Program-made: the position numbers and the translations under genes
The notes under the pieces: model-generated
The model's input: the letters and a program-made list of their open reading frames with translations, nothing else
The model's database searches: none
What the model was told of the DNA's origin: nothing
Shown: piece by piece, positions 44,097-51,903 of the stretch
Layout of the letters: each line of letters begins with the position of its first letter
Position numbering within the stretch: position 1 is the stretch's first letter
NCBI RefSeq assembly: GCF_014217805.1
Contig: NZ_CP055156.1
Coordinates: 2,672,585-2,736,584 of the forward strand
Source of the DNA: Adhaeribacter swui
GTDB lineage: Bacteria; Bacteroidota; Bacteroidia; Cytophagales; Hymenobacteraceae
Length of the DNA: 64,000 nt
Direction of reading: 5' to 3'

Positions 44097-45047
44097 TTAT
44101 TCTGCGCTGGCCTTATTTAATAATTCTATAGCCGATTGATCTAACTGCAAGGTAGCGGCTTTAGTAAGCGCTTGTAACTGTTCCGGGTTGGTAGCGCTGG
44201 CAATAGGTGCGGTAATACTGGGCCGGGCAATGAGCCAGGCAATGGCAATGCTGGCTGGGTCGGTTTGATATTGTTGGGCTACCTGGTCCAAACCATCCAG
44301 TATCCGGAAACCGCGTTCGTTCAAATATTTTTTGTTGCCTTGGCCGCGTTTGCTCTTCGCTAAATCGGCTTCGGAGCGGTACTTGCCGGTTAAAAAGCCA
44401 CTAGCTAGGGCAAAGTAATTGATTACCCCAATGTTGTGCTGCTGGCAGAGCGGTTCGAGTTCTTTTTCAAAACTATTGCGTTCGTACAGGTTGTATTCGG
44501 GTTGCAGGCTATCGTAGCGCGGTAGGTTGTTTTGCTCACTTACCCGCAAGGCTTCCGCGAGCCTTTCGGCGGTGTAATTAGAGGCACCAATGGCCCGGAT
44601 TTTACCTTCTTTTATGAGTTCGCCGTAAGTGGCTAAAGTATCTTCTAAGGGCGTAGCTGGGTCGTCGTAGTGCGATTGGTACAAATCAATGTAATCGGTT
44701 TGCAGCCGGCGCAGCGAATCTTCTACGGATTGCCGGATGTGGTTGCGCGATAAGCCTTTTTTGCCCGGACTCATTTCACCACCCACTTTAGTAGCAATAA
44801 TCACCTGGTCGCGTTTACCCGATTGTTTCAGCCAATTACCAATAATGGTTTCGGATTCGCCGCCCTGGTTGCCCGGCACCCAGTTCGAGTACACATCGGC
44901 GGTATCAATTAAATTAAATCCGGCACCGGTAAAAGCATCTAACAAAGTAAAAGACGTGGCCTGGTCGATGGTCCAGCCAAACACGTTACCGCCAAATGCC
45001 AGCGGCGCTACTTCTATCCCGGAGTTTCCTATCTTTCTTTTTTCCAT
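44097..45047 (-). CDS. Aldo/keto reductase
   Basis: 316 residues forming a TIM barrel. The catalytic tetrad positions can be read: Asp and Tyr in LIDTADVYSNW, Lys in IIATKVGG, and His in YIDLYQSHYDD. NADP-binding features follow in IGASNYTAERL and IAIAWLIARPSITAPIASA. The layout is typical of the AKR family close to YhdN/Tas-like enzymes that reduce aldehydes and ketones. The substrate is unknown. Monocistronic on the minus strand. Confidence 0.92.
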   Translation of the reverse strand: MEKRKIGNSGIEVAPLAFGGNVFGWTIDQATSFTLLDAFTGAGFNLIDTADVYSNWVPGNQGGESETIIGNWLKQSGKRDQVIIATKVGGEMSPGKKGLSRNHIRQSVEDSLRRLQTDYIDLYQSHYDDPATPLEDTLATYGELIKEGKIRAIGASNYTAERLAEALRVSEQNNLPRYDSLQPEYNLYERNSFEKELEPLCQQHNIGVINYFALASGFLTGKYRSEADLAKSKRGQGNKKYLNERGFRILDGLDQVAQQYQTDPASIAIAWLIARPSITAPIASATNPEQLQALTKAATLQLDQSAIELLNKASAE

Positions 45048-45231
45048 AAGTTCTGTTTTAAAATTGGCTTCTGTTTACGCAGAAAATAGAAAGAGGGGTA
45101 TAGGAGCTAGTTGGTTATAGCAGGTTTTTAATCCCGAAGAACTTAATAGTTAGCGAAGTTGCGTTTGATAAAAAACGAAAAATTTAAAAATTTCCCTGTA
45201 TTGCCAGCATCTAACATCCAGCGTTAAGATT

Positions 45232-47205
45232 TTAAACGAATTGGGTTTTTGGTTCCGGGCTTTTGAGTTGCAAACCTGCGGTACTGAATTCCAGATAGGC
45301 GCTCACCCCTCCGCCGTCTTCGGTACTCAGTTCCATGTTGCCGTTTAAGGTACGAATACGGCGTTTCAGCGATTCGAGTCCCATACCACCTGATTGTCCC
45401 GGTTGTTTGGCAAACCCAACGCCATTGTCTTCGATAGAAAGCGAGAGCACTCCTTCGCGCACGCTTAATTGCACGGTGGCTTCGGTAGCGCGGGAATGTT
45501 TAAAAATATTATTCAATAATTCCTGCACAATGCGGTAAACCGAAAGTTCAAAGCTGGAGATAAAGCGTTGCTCCTCGCCGATAAAGTAATAATTTACCTG
45601 AAGTGCTGCACTGTTAATGTTGGTGCAATACCGGTTTAAGGCGGCATCCAGGCCATATTGCAGCAAAACTTCCGGCATTAAGTTGTGCGAAGTTTTACGC
45701 ACCTCGGTGGTGGCCTCGTTTAAAAGTTCCAGGGCTTTGGTATAGCCTTCCGGTTGTTTTTCAAACTTGCTTACCGATAAATGCATTTTAACGGCCGCCA
45801 ACATGCCGGCCACGCCATCGTGCAAATCTTTAGCGATGCGGCTGCGTTCTTTTTCCTCACCCTGCATGAGCGCCTGCAGTAATTGTATTTCTTTTTCTTG
45901 CTGTAGCGTTTGCAATTGGGTTTTGTGTAACCGGCGTTTGTTCCGGTACTGTACCCAAATAAAAGCAGTAACGAGCAAGGCAAAAATTGAAAAAATAATG
46001 GCGTAAATTACTTGCTGCCGGCTTTTTTGCAATAAAAGTTCTTTTTGCGCGAGTTGTTTTTCTTTTTGGGCAGTTTGGTATTTTGTTTCTTTTTCGGCAA
46101 TAAGCTGGTTGTTGGCCAATTGAATAACCGAATCATTTAATAAAAATCGCTGCTCTAGTTGCTGATATGCGGCCTTGTAATTGCCAATTTTAAAGTAAGC
46201 ATGGCCTAGTTCCGCGGCAATTTCGCTTTTATATTTCAGAGCCCCATCTTCGGCTACGCCGTTATAAGCTTGTTCCAGAATAGAAATAACTTCGGGATAT
46301 TTGCCTTGTTTTTTTAGGGCCAGGGCTAGCAAGTGCGTTGCTTTAAAAATGCGGTAATCACTTTTGGCCTGGTTGGCGTATTGTAATCCTTGCCGCAGCA
46401 CTGTAACGGCCGAGTCTACCTGGCCCATGGCATTTAGCACAAACCCGTAGCTATAGTAGCCGGTAGCCAAATGAAAATTATCCTGGGTGGCTTTACTTAA
46501 ACGAAATACCTCTTTCCCCGTGGTTAAAGCTTCTTTTACCCGGCCTTCTTCGGTTAATAAAGAGGTGAGATTACCTAAAACATCAATGAGTTGGGACGTG
46601 TCTTGGGCCTGCCGGCAAATAGCTTCGGCTTTTTTTAAATAGGTGTAAGCCTTCTCGTTATTTAAAAATAAATCGGCGTAGGTGGTAGCAAAGTTGTTGT
46701 ATTGAATGGCTAAGGAATGCATCACATCTTCGGGGGCTTTAGAGGTGGGTAGCAACTTCTCCAGAATAGCAACAGCCGCCAGTCGGGCATCTACGGCCCG
46801 GTCGCCTTGCCCCGTGGATTCGTAAATATCAGCCATATTGCCGAGGCATTTGGCTACGCCTCGCTCATCATGGGCTTGGCGGTAATAGGTAATGGCTTTG
46901 TTATACAAATCAGCCGCCACTGCGTGCTTGCCCGATTCCAGGTCGATAAAGGCCAGATAAGAATAGCCGATAGCCATGCCTTTTACATAATTTATTTTCT
47001 GGCTGACCTGCAACAAGGCCGATGATGCTTGTTTTGATGCCGCCTTATCTTGGTGCACCATTTTTTTAGCAAAGCCCGCCAACTCCTGCACTTTTAGGGT
47101 ATCATTGGGCAGCGCAAGTAGCTTGGCTAATTCGGCATTTTGGGCAAAAACAGGAATCTGAAGAATGAGAAATAAGGGTATTAATAAAAGTAAAAAATTT
47201 TTCAT
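45232..47205 (-). CDS. TPR-containing sensor histidine kinase (HisKA_3/NarX-like)
   Basis: 657 residues from MKNFLLLLIPLF at 47205; an in-frame Met 35 codons earlier would put a non-signal stretch in front. A Sec signal (to FAQ) is followed by about 370 residues of TPR repeats (GMAIGYSYLAFIDLESGKHA, YLKKAEAICRQA, GHAYFKIGNYKAAYQQLEQR), one membrane helix (VIYAIIFSIFALLVTAFIWV), a coiled coil, HisKA_3 with RIAKDLHDGVAGML, and a HATPase domain (ELLNNIFKHSRA, DNGVGF, GGMGLESLKRRI). No response regulator is adjacent, so the partner is encoded elsewhere. Confidence 0.9.
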   Translation of the reverse strand: MKNFLLLLIPLFLILQIPVFAQNAELAKLLALPNDTLKVQELAGFAKKMVHQDKAASKQASSALLQVSQKINYVKGMAIGYSYLAFIDLESGKHAVAADLYNKAITYYRQAHDERGVAKCLGNMADIYESTGQGDRAVDARLAAVAILEKLLPTSKAPEDVMHSLAIQYNNFATTYADLFLNNEKAYTYLKKAEAICRQAQDTSQLIDVLGNLTSLLTEEGRVKEALTTGKEVFRLSKATQDNFHLATGYYSYGFVLNAMGQVDSAVTVLRQGLQYANQAKSDYRIFKATHLLALALKKQGKYPEVISILEQAYNGVAEDGALKYKSEIAAELGHAYFKIGNYKAAYQQLEQRFLLNDSVIQLANNQLIAEKETKYQTAQKEKQLAQKELLLQKSRQQVIYAIIFSIFALLVTAFIWVQYRNKRRLHKTQLQTLQQEKEIQLLQALMQGEEKERSRIAKDLHDGVAGMLAAVKMHLSVSKFEKQPEGYTKALELLNEATTEVRKTSHNLMPEVLLQYGLDAALNRYCTNINSAALQVNYYFIGEEQRFISSFELSVYRIVQELLNNIFKHSRATEATVQLSVREGVLSLSIEDNGVGFAKQPGQSGGMGLESLKRRIRTLNGNMELSTEDGGGVSAYLEFSTAGLQLKSPEPKTQFV

Positions 47206-47494
47206 GCTGATACTGTAAAAGTAAGACCAATGTTGCATGCTGCCAGAAGATACCAACATACGGCGGCTAAGTACAAAACCTGGGTTACAGAATACCAAAT
47301 AATACGCCAATTTAGGTTATACCTTACTAGTTGCTATGCCCAAACATCCTTAACCAAGCCAGGGTTAATTTACCCGAAGCAGATAAGCACTCATCTTAAA
47401 AAGTATTATTCCCGTTTTGCCGTTTTTAAATTTTGCTCAAATGCCGAAATTTTAAGATGGCGTATTGGCGATAGCTTTAACAGCTTGGTTTTAT
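47206..47494. other. Gap without a recognisable gene
   Basis: About 290 bases between two minus-strand genes. I see no conserved motif, no strong hairpin and no sign of the missing YdeI C-terminus. Confidence 0.35.
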
Positions 47495-47890
47495 TTAGCT
47501 GTTTTGCGAAAGGGGAACAGCCACCGGCTCCCAGGTACCGGTTTGTTTCGCCAGATCAACCATTTTTTGACCGGCTTCGGTCATTAAACCGGCATTTACT
47601 AATTTTTCTACCCGTTCGCGGTTTAGTTTGCTCCAGGTGCTTTTGGGTTTGCGGGGCGAGAACCGTTGATACGCACTCTCGGGGTCACGTTTATTTTTAA
47701 CAGAATCAATCCAGCCATAACAAAGCGCTTCTTCTACTGCTTCGCTATAGGTAAGGCATGGGGTTGGACTTTTTATATGGTAAATAATCAGGTAAATTTC
47801 TTTTGCAGTTTGATAATTCTGGGCCAGCCACGCGCGCCATTGCTGCCTGGTAGGGGCGTAAAAAGTTGCTACACCTTTGTTCGTTTCCAT
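47495..47890 (-). CDS. YdeI/OmpD-associated family protein (short form)
   Basis: 131 residues from the ATG at 47890. Family sequence is clear: FYAPTRQQWRAWLAQNYQTA, the YSEAVEEALCYGWIDS motif, AYQRFSPRKPKSTWSKLNRERVEKL and AGQKMVDLAKQTGTWEPV. Typical relatives continue for 50-60 residues with a helical C-terminus ending in a Lys/Arg-rich segment; this one stops right after TGTWEPV, so it is a natural short form or C-terminally truncated. The downstream bases do not restore that region in an obvious way. The exact biochemical role of the family is unclear. Confidence 0.8.
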   Translation of the reverse strand: METNKGVATFYAPTRQQWRAWLAQNYQTAKEIYLIIYHIKSPTPCLTYSEAVEEALCYGWIDSVKNKRDPESAYQRFSPRKPKSTWSKLNRERVEKLVNAGLMTEAGQKMVDLAKQTGTWEPVAVPLSQNS

Positions 47891-48072
47891 ATCGCGCAAT
47901 TTTTTAAATTTTTTCTTTTTTGCCGGCTTCTAGAATGATATAAGCACTTAGTGGTCAGAATTACAACAATCTTCTATAATTTTTTTAATTATTTCGAATA
48001 ATGCCCTCGTACATGAGGCGTCCGAGGCTGTTGGCGGTAGCATGGCTTAGGCTCATTGTTGGCGCACGTTTT

Positions 48073-48434
48073 TTACTTTGTCCAGTTCTCAATCTTTAAA
48101 CCGGCCACTCTATTGAATTCTTTCTCGTTATTTGTTACTAGTGTGGAATTTAAGCTAAGGGCATGTGCGGCAATTAGGGTATCTAGTGGTCCTATTGGGG
48201 TTCCAGATCTTTCTAGGCTAGCTCTGATTCTACCGTATTCTACAGTAGCATTATAATCAAAGTCTTTTACATCCAGCGGTACAAGGAATTGGTTCAGGGC
48301 CTCCGTGTTTCTATCCGGGTTATTGCTGAAATTCCCACGTTCCCAAGTGTTAGTTCTCTGAACCTCTCTAACATTATCTCTGGTTTCCTTTTTATAATGT
48401 AGATGCAGATGTTTGTGTCCAGAAGGCATTCCAT
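48073..48434 (-). pseudogene. vapC-type PIN-domain toxin, broken by an internal deletion/frameshift
   Basis: The start ATG overlaps the antitoxin stop (TAATG). The first frame reads MECLLDTNICIYIIKRKPEI, continues to NVGISAIT and then runs to a stop within ten codons. A second frame resumes at NPDRNTEALNQFLVPLDVKD and gives a good PIN C-terminus (SGTPIGPLDTLIAAHALSLN, LVTNNEKEFNRVAGLKIENW). Intact VapC of this type (~132 residues) has about 12 residues between these blocks, including the second catalytic acidic residue (SELEYG-like); here they are gone. The 362-base length fits a deletion of about 37-40 bases. The toxin should be inactive. Confidence 0.85.
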
Positions 48435-48670
48435 TAGTCAAACGCCTCTCTTTTCTGCTCCGTCGGCTGGCTTCTCTCCTCCATGAAGTCGGGTGTGAAC
48501 TTGCCAAGGCTTTCAAAGAGGTTCTGCCATGGGTTATGGTATGGGATAAGGTAAAGGGCGTTCCCAAGCTTTTTAACATAAACTTTGTCGTCGTTTATCT
48601 TGTGGCTTTCGGGAATCCGTATTGCCTGTGCGCCTGATTCGTTCTGTATAGTGATTGTCTCGAAGGCCAT
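48434..48670 (-). CDS. VapB-type AbrB-fold antitoxin
   Basis: 78 residues. The N-terminal swapped-hairpin DNA-binding fold has ESGAQAIRIPES and DDKVYVKKLGNALYLIPY; the C-terminal toxin-wrapping tail has WQNLFESLGKFTPDFMEERSQP, matching VapB proteins of the type paired with PIN toxins. The toxin frame overlaps by one base but is disrupted. The antitoxin itself looks intact and could still bind its operator. Confidence 0.85.
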   Translation of the reverse strand: MAFETITIQNESGAQAIRIPESHKINDDKVYVKKLGNALYLIPYHNPWQNLFESLGKFTPDFMEERSQPTEQKREAFD

Positions 48671-48737
48671 TTTGTTACTTCTTTGGGTTTATTCTTAAAA
48701 TTAACGAATTATTTTAATTTCTCGTTTTTATCAATGG

Positions 48738-48796
48738 GCGCTAACGGTATTGGCTATGCGGTGGCGTAGCTACCTTGAATCCAAGTCCGTTAGCCA
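48738..48796. other. Cruciform, attC-like palindrome
   Basis: Outer 8-bp arms GCTAACGG (48740) and CCGTTAGC (48787) enclose inner arms GCTATGC and GCGTAGC. The layout and length (~55 bases) recall integron attC sites, but there is no integrase in the window and only one copy. Confidence 0.3.
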
Positions 48797-48805
48797 TTAC
48801 TGTTT

Positions 48806-49246
48806 TTAAATTCTTTTTAGTTTTAACGCCTTTATTTCATGCGGATATCTCTGAACTTTGTATTCTTTAAATTCTAAAATCAGAAAAGTATCAAGTACAA
48901 GTCCGCCTTTCTTAATCTCCAGAATCTGCTGCCTGCCCCTTTTTTTTAATTTTAACTTTTCTCTAGGAGAAGAATAGTTCACTGTACCTGGTTCGCTACA
49001 GGTAAAGAGATGTAGTACTCTAAACTTTTTGGGCTCAAATTTCCATTCAATCAAACTGCACGTTTCCAAACCGTACCGGTAGTTAACATCCTGGTACAAC
49101 TGAACAGTGTCATTTTTAAAATATAAGCTATCCTTGTTATTAGTCGTCCATTCACCAACAAGGTTTTTCCTTGTGGCTTGACCAAATAATGTTAAACTAA
49201 GTAGCAGCAGAATGCTTGTAACCCAAAATGCTTTTATTCTTATCAT
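48806..49246 (-). CDS. Uncharacterised secreted protein, lipocalin-like composition
   Basis: 146 residues. A signal peptide (FWVTSILLLLSLTLFGQ) is followed by NLVGEWTTNNKDSLYF, a start common in small lipocalin-like secreted proteins, then beta-strand-rich sequence with two Cys (ETCSLIEW and FTCSEPG) that could form a disulfide. No named family is recognised. It lies beside the broken vapBC locus and is AT-rich. Confidence 0.6.
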   Translation of the reverse strand: MIRIKAFWVTSILLLLSLTLFGQATRKNLVGEWTTNNKDSLYFKNDTVQLYQDVNYRYGLETCSLIEWKFEPKKFRVLHLFTCSEPGTVNYSSPREKLKLKKRGRQQILEIKKGGLVLDTFLILEFKEYKVQRYPHEIKALKLKRI

Positions 49247-49441
49247 TAAAGTTTTGGCTAACTACTAAAAAGGAACAACATACGCGTATCGGCATAATGG
49301 ATGGAATAAAGTATTCAGTTGTTTTAAATAATCAAGGTAATTATTTGAAAGTTAACTATTTGTGTGCTGTTACTCTGTTCCAGTTCAGCTACAGGTAAGT
49401 AATATATGCATTTTTTAAATTTAATAAATATTATAAAACAG

Positions 49442-49476
49442 AAAAGCCCCTTCTCTGCTGAAAGAAGGGGCTTTTT
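49442..49476 (-). terminator. Intrinsic terminator after the inositol oxygenase gene
   Basis: Perfect stem AAAAGCCCCTTCT/AGAAGGGGCTTTT with a 9-base loop, starting 15 bases beyond the stop on the minus strand. Confidence 0.85.
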
Positions 49477-49490
49477 GTTAAAAATGCTAC

Positions 49491-50369
49491 TTAAAACTTG
49501 AGTGTAGCGGGTAAATATTTGGCTACTAAATCTTCGTAATAAGGCCGTAACTCGGTCCAGTTGGGAGGCGTTGGGTTTTTAGAATATAAATCGTAAGGGT
49601 TAAACAGTTTTACCCATTTAAACATTTCGTGGTCATGCGCATCCATTAAATGGTCGTAGGCGTTTTCGCGATGTTGTGGGTAAAACGAGTGGTAGCGCAG
49701 CATGTATAAAGCCGGTTCAGGCAAATAATCTTTCATCATGTGGTACACGTATTCGTCGTGGCCCCAGGATAAGTGCACGTTGCGCAAACCGCAGTTAGGT
49801 TCGTAAACACCATATTTAGTATTAAACCGCGGGTCGTTCATGTCGGGGTTATCTTTAAAATACTCGGGGTACACAATTTTATCCGAGAAAGCGCAACCTA
49901 CCGGAAACGTATCGCCCACTACAGCCCATTGCGGTTCACCGAATAAGCAAAGCACCTTGCCCATGTCGTGCATCAGGCCTACCATTACCATCCAGTCCGG
50001 GTGACCGTCGGCGCGGATAGCTTCGGAAGTTTGCAGTAAGTGTTGCATCTGGTCCAGGTCGGTGTCGGGGTCCGAATCATCTACCAACTGGTTCAGAAAC
50101 TGAAACGCATCCCACACGGGCATTTCTTTTTTGTCGAACTTCAGGAAGTCTTTTTCTTTTTCCAGCACAAAATCATACGATTGGTAGCGGTGGTTGAGCC
50201 GGTAAAACTCGCGTACGGTGTCCCGCACCGGGGTGTCGTAATTACGATAAGCTTCGGTGGCTTTGCCTTGGGCAATATCTTCCGGGTCGGGGTAACGTTC
50301 GAGTAAGTTTTCTTCCCACTCTTCCAGGCTTTCCAGCGGGTTTAAAGTTGTTTTTTCCGTTGCGTTCAT
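49491..50369 (-). CDS. myo-Inositol oxygenase (MIOX)
   Basis: 292 residues. The HD-type diiron fold is complete: VREFYRLNHRYQSYDFV, LMHDMGKVL (His-Asp ligands), QWAVVGDTFPVGCAFSDKI, NCGLRNVHLSWGHDEYVYHM (third and fourth histidine region), YMLRYHSFYP and the C-terminal FNPYDLYSK, then LRPYYEDLVAKYLP. MIOX uses O2 to cleave myo-inositol to D-glucuronate in the cytosol. It diverges from the LacI regulator gene across a 155-base gap that carries a LacI-type operator, so it is probably in the same regulon as the sugar locus. Confidence 0.93.
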   Translation of the reverse strand: MNATEKTTLNPLESLEEWEENLLERYPDPEDIAQGKATEAYRNYDTPVRDTVREFYRLNHRYQSYDFVLEKEKDFLKFDKKEMPVWDAFQFLNQLVDDSDPDTDLDQMQHLLQTSEAIRADGHPDWMVMVGLMHDMGKVLCLFGEPQWAVVGDTFPVGCAFSDKIVYPEYFKDNPDMNDPRFNTKYGVYEPNCGLRNVHLSWGHDEYVYHMMKDYLPEPALYMLRYHSFYPQHRENAYDHLMDAHDHEMFKWVKLFNPYDLYSKNPTPPNWTELRPYYEDLVAKYLPATLKF

Positions 50370-50472
50370 ATTTTTAATAGTATATTTTCAAAAAATAAGC
50401 GTGCGTCTTCTTGATTTTACTAATTTACTAAAAAATGCGGCCTCTATGTTATGTAAAACCGGGATTATTTAC

Positions 50473-50484
50473 GCAATCGTTTGC
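50473..50484. promoter_or_regulatory. LacI-family operator-like palindrome
   Basis: GCAATCGTTTGC is a 12-base near-palindrome around a central CG, close to the LacI/GalR operator form GCAAACGTTTGC. It lies 41 bases before the lacI-type gene and 104 bases before the MIOX start. Confidence 0.5.
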
Positions 50485-50524
50485 CTAAATCAAAAGCAGC
50501 AACCCGGCTGAGTTTTGGAATAAG

Positions 50525-51535
50525 ATGGAGAAAGTAACCATTAAGCAATTAGCGAAAGAACTTAACCTTTCGGCTTCTACTATTTCGCGGGCTTTGCAGG
50601 ATAGCCACCAGATAAGCCCGGAAACCAAACAAAAAGTACTGGAACTGGCCACGGTACGTAACTTTGTGCCAAACTACCATGCCAGCGGCCTCCGCAAAAA
50701 AACGAGTAAAACCATTGCGGTGGTAATTCCGGAAGTGGCCGACAGTTATTTTGCCCAAGCCATTAACGGCATTGAAGCAGTAGCGCAGGAACACGGATTG
50801 CACGTGCTCATTTATTTAACCCACGAAAGTTTTTTAAAAGAACAGGCTATTTTAAAAGAATTTCAAAATGGCCGGGTAGATGGGGTTTTACTTTCCATTA
50901 CCGCCGAAACTGCGCATAACCAGCACATCCGGGAGTTACTAGGCCGGGGCATGCCCTTGGTTCTGTTCGACCGGGTTTGCAATGATATTGCCGCCCCTAA
51001 AATTACCACCAACGATTATGAAAGCAGCTATTGGGCAACCCGGCATTTAATAGATGGCGGCTGTAAGCAGATTGCTTTGTTATCTGCTTCCAGCAGCTTA
51101 GTAATGAGCGCGAACCGCTTAGAAGGATATAAAAAAGCACTGGAGGAGCAAGAGAGTAGTTTCCAGGGGGCTACTGTAATTACCTGCGCCCAGTCAGAAG
51201 CGGATACTTATTTTTTAATTAAAAACTTACTAAGCGACCCGCAGCGGCCCGATGGAATTATTGCCACCGTCGAAAAGCAAGCTACCACTGTTTACCAGGT
51301 TTGCCAGGAATTACATTTAAATATACCTCAAGAAGTTAAAGTGCTTGCCTTTTCTAATTTGCAATCGGCTTCTTTCCTTAATCCATCCCTTACCACCATT
51401 ACCCAGCCCGCTTTTGATATGGGCAAAGCCGCCGCTACTAGTTTGTGCAAAGCGCTAAAAAGAAAAAACCAACCAATCAGCCACGATACCCAGGTTTTAC
51501 CTTCGGTTTTACATGTTCGTAAATCTACCTGCTAA
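50525..51535 (+). CDS. LacI-family transcriptional regulator
   Basis: 336 residues. The HTH is at about 4-24 with hinge helix to about 58 (TIKQLAKELNLSASTISRAL, ISPETKQKVLELA). The periplasmic-binding-type sensor domain follows (KTIAVVIPEVADSYFAQAIN, GVLLSITAET, PLVLFDRVCNDI, RLEGYKKALE and the C-terminal TTITQPAFDMGKAAATSL). It likely controls the divergent MIOX gene and the downstream SusCD/GH20 genes in response to a sugar; the effector is unknown. Confidence 0.93.
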   Translation: MEKVTIKQLAKELNLSASTISRALQDSHQISPETKQKVLELATVRNFVPNYHASGLRKKTSKTIAVVIPEVADSYFAQAINGIEAVAQEHGLHVLIYLTHESFLKEQAILKEFQNGRVDGVLLSITAETAHNQHIRELLGRGMPLVLFDRVCNDIAAPKITTNDYESSYWATRHLIDGGCKQIALLSASSSLVMSANRLEGYKKALEEQESSFQGATVITCAQSEADTYFLIKNLLSDPQRPDGIIATVEKQATTVYQVCQELHLNIPQEVKVLAFSNLQSASFLNPSLTTITQPAFDMGKAAATSLCKALKRKNQPISHDTQVLPSVLHVRKSTC

Positions 51536-51903
51536 CTGGTCATTTACCTAATTTGGCAGGTCTGTTCACATTCTTATTCCGGCCTTTATTTTATCCTTGT
51601 CATACACCTTCGGGTAAACTAAAATCAACCGACTTTAAAAACCTACATTTTTAAATTTATGCTTAAGGTAACAGGAACGCAAAAAATCGGCTAACCAAAA
51701 AATTTTAAAATTTATTGGATTGTTTATATAAAATGAAAAATTTTTAATGGTTTTACCTTATTTTATTAAAAATTAAGCAAAAATTTTAAAAAATTCATTC
51801 TTTAATTTCTTGGAATTAAAACATGTAATTCTAATCTTGGCAGCCGTAAAAACAGTCTGGCTTAGGCCGCAAAAATCATCTACTAACTTTTAAAATTTAT
51901 TGC
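51536..51903. other. Leader/promoter gap before the second susC-like gene
   Basis: 368 AT-rich bases without a gene. No TTTG-N19-TAnnTTTG match and no second copy of the LacI-type operator was found. A small palindrome GAATTA...TAATTC lies near 51812-51830. Confidence 0.35.

Noticed and set aside
48435-48579. N-terminal part of the minus-strand frame leading into the PIN C-terminus
   Set aside because: It overlaps the vapB gene in another frame and has no PIN features; the true toxin start is in the other frame at 48434.
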